The notes under the pieces: model-generated
Database searches by the model: none
Told to the model about the DNA's origin: nothing
What the model saw: the letters and a program-made list of their open reading frames with translations, nothing else
Program-made: the position numbers and the translations under genes
In this document: positions 1 to 9,595 of the stretch, one piece after another
How positions within the stretch are numbered: the first letter of the stretch is position 1
Layout: each line of letters starts with the position of its first letter
NCBI GenBank assembly: GCA_001247695.2
Contig: LGRX02003615.1
Location: 1 to 64,000 of the forward strand
Reading direction: 5' to 3'
Source: Cymbomonas tetramitiformis
Lineage: Eukaryota > Chlorophyta > Pyramimonadophyceae > Pyramimonadales > Pyramimonadaceae
Length of the DNA: 64,000 nucleotides

Positions 1-152
1 GCGTTGGACAGGTGAAGGTAAGCAACACAGCCTCATTCTTTCCTCGTGGCACGCACACTAGATTACAATGGCAACACGGCGTGAAACTTATTGTTTTTCA
101 TACATGTAAATATACGGTTTATTTGTGTACAGTCACGTGACATAAGTGGTAG

Positions 153-653
153 CTACCAAGCATACGTCTCCTCATTGCACGCGCTAGCATCAAATATGCG
201 CGCCAGGGTGCAGGTTCTTAACATACGCCCGCAAACTGCGCATCTCCTATCATCTTCTTGCAGCAGATCGCTTTCCAGCTCTGTCAGGGCACCGTGCGTT
301 GTTTCGCTGTAGCGGTTTCTATTTCGCCAGGCCCGCCACTCCAAATCCGAGTATCGGTGGTAGATCCACCCGCCCTCATACCAGTACACGAGATGCCTCA
401 CACCGAACCTTTCGCTGGATCTACGGCCGTGGACGTACATCGGCCAAAAACTCCACCGGTGATAGGTCCTGAGATTAACTGCATGTTGCCCGAAGTCCTC
501 CCAGTCTTCTTCAGCTTGTTGCCGCGCTTGCCGCCACAAGCGGAGAATTAAAGGGTCTTCAGGAACCCATTGGGCTTGTTGTAACTGGCAGTCGCGAAAC
601 GTAAAAGTATCGAAAGGCCATATCCAATACTGCAATATTCCAATATTGGCCAT
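153..653 (-). CDS. hypothetical Trp/Arg-rich 166-aa protein
   Basis: Open frame of 166 codons starting with ATG at 653. The product is not recognised. It is rich in Trp, Arg and Tyr, with a central stretch that includes RHLVYWYEGGWIYHRYSDL, and it ends in a Cys-containing segment (CAVCGRMLRTC) that could bind a metal. No neighbouring gene supports it. The Trp and aromatic content is unusual for a chance frame, but GC-rich shadow frames can look like this. It may be a remnant of a mobile element or of a host gene exon. Confidence 0.35.
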   Translation of the reverse strand: MANIGILQYWIWPFDTFTFRDCQLQQAQWVPEDPLILRLWRQARQQAEEDWEDFGQHAVNLRTYHRWSFWPMYVHGRRSSERFGVRHLVYWYEGGWIYHRYSDLEWRAWRNRNRYSETTHGALTELESDLLQEDDRRCAVCGRMLRTCTLARIFDASACNEETYAW

Positions 654-1463
654 ACTGGTGTAGGTAGTCTAAGGTGCGGGTTGTGGTTCTATGTCACGAA
701 CGCAGGTGTGTGCAAACGACCTCCGGTTACGACTCCTCCAACATATACCCTAAAACCCTGAACCTTGGACGCCCCGATATATCCATGTGCAGCACACCTG
801 TAGGAACACCTGCCGCGGGATATTTTGCCTTTGACGTATTTTAATGTTTCCCGCGAAATAATACAGTTAACCGGTCTTCTTAGCTGCCGAGAATCGTGCT
901 GGAATAGCCTGTTCAGGGCAAATTTACCCGCTGAATGCCCATGTTGGGTCACATGAAGCCTGAGGGAGCATCACCCCTGGTTGGTTTCACTCCCGAACAA
1001 CTTTTCCAGCACAATAGCTTTTGAAAATATCTCCTTTGCTGCTCACTTTCGCCCGATGAGAAGAATTTTAGTACGTAACCCTCCAAACACCCTAAAATGG
1101 GCCATAAATCTGCTGGATCTCTTCCATGTAAGCAAATAGTTGCATTTTTGGAAATGTCAAAATATTACATATTCTAATAGTGCAAAAATCTAACATTTCG
1201 TTCACAAACATAAGGCAAAATCATAACTTTCCACACCTAACACGATACTTCCACCTTTCCCGTTTTCTTGCCGCCCGCGTGACTCGCGTGGCTACTTTGA
1301 AGAGTCAAAAACCAGATTTTTCGAAATTCCTTCAAGGACTATTCAAATTAACCCTCATATTTGTCATTCAGAACCCCAAAAACCAATTTGGCAGACAATT
1401 TAATGCTTTCTCATTTTTTTCTCATTTACGCCCGCGTGTCTCATTTTTGCGATATGGTCGTTG
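654..1463. other. unassigned spacer before the satellite array
   Basis: No gene, RNA or clear repeat is visible in this roughly 800-base stretch. The left part is of mixed composition and the part from about 1020 is AT-rich. Short open frames here lack protein-like composition. The abrupt change at 1464 marks the start of the tandem satellite. Confidence 0.5.
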
Positions 1464-3240
1464 TGTGGCCCGAGCATGGTTGCGCTGACGGAGCAGGGCG
1501 TAGCGAGCGAACCGCTTCGATTCGTGCGGCGCGCGAGGTGTCCCAACACACTAGAAGAGTGGCGAAATAATGCTTTTGGGGTGGTTGGCGGGGGGGCAGG
1601 GTGGGGAGGTTCGAAATGCAGGCCGGCTCTCGGGGTTCGGGTCTTACGCGTACGTGGGTCGCAAGGCTGAAAAAAACCGGACCGTCATAGAGATATGGCC
1701 AATGAATCCAAACTCGGTCTCGTGGTGCCATGTGCATCGAAAACAATGTAACACGTGCCCTGAAGGGTCACTCGACCGCTGGGGTGGCTTGGAGCCCCAT
1801 GGATCCGCCGATTTCGAAGGGGGGCTAGGGCAGGATATCTCTATGACGGTCCACCCCCCAGAATTGGTGGGACGACAGGTAGGGTGCAGTTGGCGTGCTG
1901 TAGCGGCGTGTAGCTCGATGGCCAAGGCAAGATGCATGGTGGGGATGACGAAGGACATCAGGTGGGATGTGGGACTACCGCGCCTTGCCACATGAAGGCT
2001 CGGCACACCCCTAATTCTAGTGCAAAAGGTTGTTGATGTAGATTGTGGTAGGTGGGGGCATTGGAGGGGGTGTGGCCCGAGCATGGTTGCGCTGACGGAG
2101 CAGGGCGTAGCGAGCGAACCGCTTCGATTCGTGCGGCGCGCGAGGTGTCCCAACACACTAGAAGAGTGGCGAAATAATACTTTTGGGGTGGTTGGCGGGG
2201 GGGCAGGGTGGGGAGGTTCGAAATGCAGGCCGGCTCTCAGGGTTCGGGTCTTACGCGTACGTGGGTCGCAAGGCTGAAAAAAACCGGACCGTCATAGAGA
2301 GATATGGCCAATGAATCCAAACTCGGTCTCGTGGTGCCATGTGCATCGAAAACAATGTAACACATGCCCTGAAGGGTCACTCGACCGCTGGGGTGGCTTG
2401 GAGCCCCGTGGATCCGCCGATTTCGAAGGGGGGCTAGGGCAGGATATCTCTATGACGGTCCACCCCCCCAGAATTGGTGGGACGGCAGGTAGGGTGCAGT
2501 TGGCGTGCTGTAGCGGCGTGTAGCTCGATGGCCAAGGCAAGATGCATGGTGGGGATGACGAAGGACATCGGGTGGGATGTGGGACTACAGCGCCTTGCCA
2601 CATGAAGGCTCGGCACACCCCTAATTCTAGTGCAAAAGGTTGTTGATGTAGACTGTGGTAGGTGGGGGCATTGGAGGGGGTGTGGCCCGAGCGTGGTTGC
2701 GCTGACGGAGCAGGGCGTAGCGAGCGAACCGCTTCGATTCGTGCAGCGCGCGAGGTGTCCCAACACACTAGAAGAGTGGCGAAATAATACTTTTGGGGTG
2801 GTTGGCGGGGGGGCAGGGTGGGGAGGTTCGAAATGCAGGCCGGCTCTCAGGGTTCGGGTCTTACGCGTACGTGGGTCGCAAGGCTGAAAACAACCGGACC
2901 GTCATAGAGATATGGTCAACGAATCCAAACTCGGTCTCGTGGTGCCATGTGCATCGAAAACAATGTAACACATGCCCTGAAGGGTCACTCGACCGCTGGG
3001 GTGGCTTGGAGCCCCATGGATCCGCCGATTTCGAAGGGGGGCTAGGGCATGATATCTCTATGACGGTCCACCCCCCAGAATTGGTGGGACGACAGGTAGG
3101 GTGCAGTTGGCGTGCTGTAGCGGCGTGTAGCTCGATGGCCAAGGCAAGATGCATGGTGGGGATGACGAAGGACATCAGGTGGGATGTGGGACTACCGCGC
3201 CTTGCCACATGAAGGCTCGGCACACCCCTAATTCTAGTGC
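1464..3240. repeat. 610-bp satellite, three tandem units
   Basis: Three head-to-tail copies begin with TGTGGCCCGAGC at 1464, 2071 and 2681, giving unit lengths of 607 and 610. The third is cut at about 3240, where the LINE begins. Units differ by scattered substitutions and one- or two-base indels. The many open frames in both strands of this GC-rich unit repeat from unit to unit and shift with the indels, so they are not taken as genes. The array resumes at 16158 beyond the LINE. Confidence 0.95.
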
Positions 3241-4717
3241 AAAAAGGTTGCACACTTTGGGCACAAGGGCTTCGCCCTATAGGGCGAACTAAATTCTCAC
3301 AGCATTCGCTTATATATGCTGTTAAAAGCAAAGGGCGAATTCATTCTTCCTCCATTGTACTACTGTGTCGTATAGAAATTGTGTGGGAGATAGGCGTTAA
3401 TAGTGGAATTTGTCTGTTAAGACGTTGTGAGAAAAGAAAACGCGATCGGACAGGAGGGTTTGGAGGTGTGAACAATCTCTTCAACAACTACGAGAGCACC
3501 TTAGTGAGCCACGAGGAGACTGGAGAGTTTGACATCTCTGCCATCGCACGAGCCCAACAATACACAGCTTCGGTTAACAATCGCGCAGAGGAGATCGAAG
3601 GGCACGAAGGTGACTTAGGGAACGAGGATTTCTCACAAATTCTCAAACTGACACGTGTTGACAAGAGCAACAAAGAGCGCTTCAAGTTGGAGGAAGTGTC
3701 CACGCTCACGTACCAAATCACGCGTCTGCTGGAGTACGCTCACTTGGACATCGCGCACCTTGCATTTGACGGCTTGGCGCGCCCAGAAGAAACTGGTGAG
3801 GAAGCGAAGGTAATCACACGCCAAGAACTCTGCTGTGCATCATTGACACGTCACACTAATAGCATTTCTCTAAGCATTAAGTTGCGAGTTGGAATTGCTG
3901 AGTTAATTGTGCCCAAACACGTAAACCGCATTGTCATTGCTAATACGACTGCTACACAGGTTCCATTCATTAAAGTGCAAGTCAAATCGGAGGCAGAGGC
4001 CAGAGCAATTCTCGACAAGGCAATCTTCGTCGTGAAGGAGACACGCTTCATCGCATCGCCAACTGGCAGCAGGCTGACCCGCTTCAATTTCTTTTTTAAG
4101 CAGAGTGCGTCTAATCTCTCCGTGCATACTTCTACCATTCTGAAATTCCTTATGGAGAAGACTCCTTTCTCGGGATTTGTGGAGCGGATCGTGTATGTTC
4201 AAGCCTTTTTTGAGCCTAACAAGGGTGGCAGAGGATCGAGACTGATCAGACGTGCCTACGTAGTGTTGAGAGACACACTCGAAGCCATCCCGGAACCGCG
4301 CATCCTTGACCCTAAAAACAAGAAGCACGCATTATACTTCATACCGACTGAATACATCTTTGATCCACTCGGGGTAATTTACCTCATATCACGCAGTCCA
4401 GTGCCTTTGAGTGCTTCCGGTGTGCCCCTTCCCAAATCCGGTTCAGCCATTTCTCCAAGATCTGCCCAGAGATTCAGAAAAAAGGGAAAGGAAAGGGTGG
4501 CGGAAAGAAAGGGGCTGCAGCCCAAGTCGATCACGGTGCACCGCCAGGATTCAACAGTGGCAAATCTGCCAAGTGGGAACAGGCTAGAGCCAGAGCAGCA
4601 AAAAGGAAATCGGAGCCTTCATCCCAAAGCCCTGCACAAAAGCAAACCACAGGTGAAGCAAGGAGAGGGGAGATCTTTGAGGCAGCAAAAAGCAACGGAA
4701 AGAATCTCAACTACTGA
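3240..4717 (+). CDS. LINE ORF1: gag-like protein with CCHC zinc knuckle (frameshifted)
   Basis: One frame is open from the satellite junction to about 4400 and gives a charged protein of mixed alpha/beta character. Around 4395-4405 the coding signal moves to another frame, which contains a zinc knuckle starting at 4412 (C-x2-C-x8-H-x4-C, CFRCAPSQIRFSHFSKIC). A Lys/Gly-rich basic tail follows, ending at TGA 4715-4717. The upstream part of the second frame is closed by TGA at 4361, so one short indel must lie between about 4364 and 4406. The role would be RNA binding in the ribonucleoprotein. No ATG lies near the 5' end of the open frame, so the true start is unclear and may be lost or non-AUG. 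Confidence 0.7.
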
Positions 4718-4721
4718 CAGT

Positions 4722-6380
4722 ATGAAGTTGCCTGAGTCGTGGTTGCCCACATTTATGTTTCGAATTGCTTTCTTGCTTCTTGAGTTTCTTATAAGCCGCA
4801 ACATTACAGACTGTGCAACCAGGGAGTGTAATCTCTCACCGCTTGACACTTTGCCCACCGCCACTCTGAGTATTTTTGTCATTGAACCAACATCTTGGCA
4901 GCACGAGTGTTACTTCCACTCACAGCTCACTTTACATTTCTTTTGTGGTTCTCTCTCCTGCCCTACTGAATCTGATAACAGTGTTACAAATTGTGTCAGC
5001 ACCTGTAGGGTGCTAAATGACTCAACAAAACAGGCTGTGGACCAAACTTATTTACTTGCAAACCCCACTCAACAGTCTGCTAACTTAACTTGTTATGACA
5101 ACAATATATGTAACTTAAATTGTCCAACAAAACAGTCAGTCAGGACAAACTGCACTCCTGTTTTTAACCGAGCACGGCAGTCTGATAACTTTAGACAACA
5201 ATATGTTACCTTAACACAAAAGTATGGTAACTTAACACGGCAGTCGGATAACTTATTCCAACGGTTAATGAACTTAACACAACAGAATAATAACACCATA
5301 CAAAAGTTTGTCAACTCAATATTCAAGCCTGCATACCAAACAAGGAAGTCTGATAACTCAACAAAACAGTCTTTCAGCTTATTATGTCCGACTGATAACT
5401 TAACACATATCCCGGAAAACTCAACTCACATATTTGCTAGTTTAATACGGCAGTATGCTTGGACCGAAGAAAACCAAACACCGCACGCAGATAACTTAAT
5501 ACGGCCTACAACAGACACGCTCTGGCTTGCTAATAACTTAATAATAAACAAGCGGTTAACTAATAACTTAAATAAACCTATATACTTTCCGAAGCGGTTT
5601 GCTGCTAACCTGAAGCGGGCCGCGGCAAACTTAGCTTGGTGTTTAAACAACTTAGAACTGAATGCAATACACCGTAATAGAAATGATAAAATTGTTTTAC
5701 GAGAGACCCGGGGGCACGAACACATGATTTTAGGGGAAAAGGCGGCTATAAGCACCAAAATAATGAGAAACCCTAACCACTCGGGTCGATACCTAGGGAA
5801 TATGGGACGGGTAGAGGTGCGTAGGAGTAAAATTGGGCGAAAATATTCCACACAATGCTTATATATGACAATTAGGGATAGTAGGGAAAAAATAAAGGAA
5901 AACGGACAACCTTGGAACGGAAGCGAATTGCATGAGGCACAATTCGTTAAAAATCGAAATTTTGCAAAAAAGAGCCTAGAACCAAAAAATTTCAAGGAAG
6001 GGACCCGAGGACATATACGAAGCCATGTGCGAAAGAGGAATGCCCAAATAAACGATATGGTAGCTGAGGGGAGGCAACAAGTGGGTGTAACGCGTAACAC
6101 GGAGAGCACAATAATGATTAGAAGCCACGGGAATGGGGGAAGCAAGGTGCATACTGGTCTTGCAAAAGACACACGGAATGGAGTCAAGCGGGCTACAGAT
6201 AAACTAATACGGAGCTCGGAAATAATGCGGCGATATATTGCAAATCTAACGCGGTGGAAGAAAAACTTAAAAAAGTATACCTTCAAATTGGTATGGACCG
6301 AAAGGGCTGTTAACTCAACACAATATATGTATCTTATAGTAAGCCCAGCATGGTTCGAAATATATTTTAAATGGAAATAA
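4722..6380 (+). CDS. LINE middle ORF: possible signal peptide, Asn/Cys-rich heptad repeats, basic tail
   Basis: ATG at 4722 lies four bases after the ORF1 stop, and the frame runs 552 codons to TAA 6378-6380. Residues about 1-26 form a hydrophobic leader (PTFMFRIAFLLLEFLIS). Next comes a Cys-rich stretch with many Asn-x-Ser/Thr sites, then about 25-30 degenerate heptads (NLTRQSD, NLTQQNN, NSTKQSF) from about 5030 to 5660. The last 240 residues are basic and Arg/Lys/Asn-rich. It overlaps the next ORF by ten bases (ATGGAAATAA). No family was recognised. The organisation recalls secreted or membrane proteins with coiled coils, which is unusual for a LINE. The frame continues openly from upstream, so a fortuitous open frame is the alternative. 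Confidence 0.5.
   Translation: MKLPESWLPTFMFRIAFLLLEFLISRNITDCATRECNLSPLDTLPTATLSIFVIEPTSWQHECYFHSQLTLHFFCGSLSCPTESDNSVTNCVSTCRVLNDSTKQAVDQTYLLANPTQQSANLTCYDNNICNLNCPTKQSVRTNCTPVFNRARQSDNFRQQYVTLTQKYGNLTRQSDNLFQRLMNLTQQNNNTIQKFVNSIFKPAYQTRKSDNSTKQSFSLLCPTDNLTHIPENSTHIFASLIRQYAWTEENQTPHADNLIRPTTDTLWLANNLIINKRLTNNLNKPIYFPKRFAANLKRAAANLAWCLNNLELNAIHRNRNDKIVLRETRGHEHMILGEKAAISTKIMRNPNHSGRYLGNMGRVEVRRSKIGRKYSTQCLYMTIRDSREKIKENGQPWNGSELHEAQFVKNRNFAKKSLEPKNFKEGTRGHIRSHVRKRNAQINDMVAEGRQQVGVTRNTESTIMIRSHGNGGSKVHTGLAKDTRNGVKRATDKLIRSSEIMRRYIANLTRWKKNLKKYTFKLVWTERAVNSTQYMYLIVSPAWFEIYFKWK
5030..5660 (+). repeat. degenerate 21-bp coding minisatellite (heptad)
   Basis: Blocks of 21 bases resembling AACTTAACACRGCAGTCTGAT recur in phase. 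Examples start at 5082 and, clearly, at 5208-5340. Each encodes a heptad close to N-L-T-x-Q-S-D. Spacing stays a multiple of 7 codons across most of the stretch and becomes 14 or irregular toward the 3' end. Confidence 0.8.
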
Positions 6381-9300
6381 AAATAGATAAAGCTATAAGC
6401 GGCAGCATAATTATGACATATTACATAATGAGACACCTCTTGAGATGTGAGGAAAATATTATTAAAACACGAGCGGAAATGCAAACAACCACTTACGGGC
6501 CCACTATCATGCTTCTTCATATAATGGCGGAACTCAGCAGAATGAAGTTGAACCCTAAAAAATATTTCCCGGGACCCAGAGTCATAATACACCTAGCCCA
6601 CAAGAGACCTAAGGCCTGCAAAGGGATAAGTAAGAGCGCCTTGAAATACATGATTCAAAACCCCAAAACGGCATGGCTTTGGGAGAGAACACGGACTCAA
6701 ACTGCAAAGAAACCCAAAATGAATTTACCTCCAAGGATAATGAAATATAAAACTCACCACAAGAAGGATAACGATACTAAACAATATAATATTTCGGAAC
6801 CCGAGCAGCTGTTAAGCGGTGGAGCAAGCACCGAAGATAACGCAGTAGTTGAAACCACAATGGCCACGGAATCACTCCTTTCAGAAAAGGGGTGGTTAAA
6901 TGCAACTCATGTTGGTGATGCAATGAAAATACGGGACCCGAGTACCATAGCCCCTATGGACCTTACAGACATGATGCTCAAGATGACAGGGGAGGACCAA
7001 AAACTCACACAACTCATTAATAGCAGACTCAAGAAATATGGCCACACACAAATAGGCGTGTGTGACAATATACATTGGCGTCTCATAATGATTCGCTCAT
7101 CATCACCTGGGAAAATAGAAGCTTACATATATGATCCCTTTGGAGATAAAGCTGAAAGAGAAACCATTAATATGATTGAGGCAGCACTCAAAACCTGGTT
7201 AAAAAATTTCATAACCATTACTGAATATAATGAATTCACAACTACCACTAGCAAGGAAACATTTCAAACAGATACATACAACTGTGGCACATGGGTAGCA
7301 AAAACCGCCTTCAGATGGGCACAATGGAACAGAGGCTTGCACCAGACCTCATTTTTGGAGTACCTAAAATCTGACTTATATATTGGGGAGTATGGCAACA
7401 AAACGATGCAAAAGGAAATACATAAATACCGATTAGAAATGAGGGAAGAAATAGGGCTGCAGGTAAAGAATACCCGTAACACACTGGAGCTCAAACACTT
7501 GGAGCACGCTGGAAATGACGCCGCAATCAGCGGCCCTAATATGACCTTAGCTCCCCACCACATCCTCACACGCAGAGGTGCCACAACCAAAAAGCAGATA
7601 GAAACTCTGATAGAAACTTTCAGACTGAAATGGAAGACACACACCACTAATGAAACAATAGTTTCAGAAGCCATCGAATCGCATAGGAAATATCATCACA
7701 CCTCGAACACGGATAACACCAACATTCAAATTCATCTTCTTGTGGCTAAGGACATATGGTCAACTGCAGTCCACATCATTCCAGAAAGACAGATTATTCA
7801 CTGTGAGTTTGATATCCCTAACAATAAACACCAGAAAGACATTTCCACACTTTTTCCTCAAGACCTGAGGGTGCACCGCATAACCTTGAAACTGGGAGTA
7901 CACCCGAATAACATGGGGGTTTTCAATTTTACACTAGCCCACAAAGTCAGTCACATCCTGCACAACACTAAATTCTTCTCAGCAGCACAATTGAACAGAG
8001 ACCTACTATACGAACTTGAAAACCTAAACATTAGAATTCTACCACAAACGGGCAGAGAAGCCAGGATAATCAAACACGAAAATAACAAAGCCATTTCGAC
8101 CATACGACAATCACTGAGAACTCACCTTCCGAAAATTGATGCACATCCAACAAAGCCAAATTCTGAGCACAAAGACTGTAAATCCATTCACACTGCTTAT
8201 AATCACCTCATCTCAGGCAAAGGAGGGCCTTCCTGTGAACCCCACACATATGGATACCGCAGGAAACACTCTCATAAACAAAAGAGAATAATCCGTAAAA
8301 CCAAATGCACAAACAAAATCTTTGATATCGAGAACATTTATGACGCAGATGGCAGATGCATACTACAAAAAGCAAAACACAAAAACGCCATGAGACAGTC
8401 AGAAGAAATAGACCGACTCACTAAACTACAACTAGCACAACACTCTAACAATTTGATTATAATGGGTATGAATATGAGAGGCCTCCGACACCACAAAGAA
8501 GATAAAGACAGTTTAATCAAGTTAGAAACAATCTGCAATCTTTTAATCGACGGACGGGCTGATATAATATGTATATCAGAAACCAAGGTAAATACTGAAA
8601 ACCTTGCATTAATCAAAACCCTAATGACACAAAAAGGAATCCAATTTCGCTCGTCTCATGTAAATGAGAGAGCTTCCATTGGTTCCATGATCCTATGGAA
8701 TCCGAAGAGTTTGCCACTATCCACCTCGGTCACCACAATCGATGGAGATGCAAAGAGAGCAGTAATGACCAAATTTTCAGGAAATAATGGTTTTGAGCTC
8801 TACATAGCCAGCGGTTATATGAATGATGCTACACTAGTAGAGGAACAAGTGGAATTATATGACACACTTACTGACTGGGCAGGTAGGGCAGGAAATAATC
8901 CAAAAAAGGCCTACGTAGAGATAGGTGACAAAAACTGCACCATTACCCCAAATCAGCGGGTGTCAGGTGGAAATTACATGTCGTATCAAGAACATGTCGA
9001 AAAGAATAAGCATCTTTTAACCTATTTCAACAATGACAGATGCTCACTCAATGAACTGATAATGGACCGAAATCCAAACACGGAAATTTTCACACATGTC
9101 ATATCCAAAAACTCAAAAGCAAAACTCACCCATATCATGGCCAACACAGCTATGGCAGAAATGACCGTTAAAACAGGATGGACGGAGGAAAACCCTTATA
9201 TCATCTCCGACCACGGGATAGTATGGGCTGAATTTAAGCTCCCTAAAATCGACACCAAACCGCAGATTTCCACCGATACAACTTTGCCAACACCTAGATT

Positions 9301-9595
9301 TAATGGTGCCAAGGAAACCACACATGATGAGTACCCAGGGTACCCAATTAGAATGACAAACAAAAATCAGGGTACAAAAAGGAAAATAAACAGGAAAGAT
9401 ATTGTAGGACTTCTCGAAGCAAACGGATACAGCACAAACGAACTTGTGCACGCGTGCATCAATAAAAACAAAGCTAGAACCGCTATCAGCACCATTAAGG
9501 GTGACACCACTGATCTTGATCTTAAACGGGATAATACTGACGGCAGCCCCATAACAGTGAGTAAGCTCATAGCTAAAATAAAGAGGCAGACAATA
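6371..9595 (+). CDS. LINE ORF2, N-terminal part: Ulp1-like cysteine protease and EEP endonuclease
   Basis: ATG 6371 overlaps the previous stop by ten bases. Residues about 165-330 match a C48/Ulp1-type protease: His235 in NIHW, Asp255 in IYDPFG, Gln299 and Cys305 in FQTDTYNCGTW. Residues about 695-960 form an endonuclease/exonuclease/phosphatase domain: Asn in MNMRG, Glu in CISETK, a GDKN version of the usual GD-N motif, and ISDHGIVW at the end. This nicks target DNA for target-primed reverse transcription. The frame closes at TAG 9596-9598, but protein-like sequence continues in another frame, so one indel between about 9577 and 9595 splits a single polyprotein of roughly 3,100 residues. Confidence 0.85.

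Noticed and set aside
1441..3331. Many overlapping open frames on both strands in the 610-bp satellite
   Set aside because: They recur with each satellite unit, change frame at unit indels and have repetitive low-information content; they result from GC-rich tandem DNA.
5426..6592. 388-codon minus-strand frame opposite the LINE
   Set aside because: It is antisense to the LINE middle ORF and ORF2 start; its hydrophobic composition is the expected mirror of the plus-strand Asn/Lys-rich codons.
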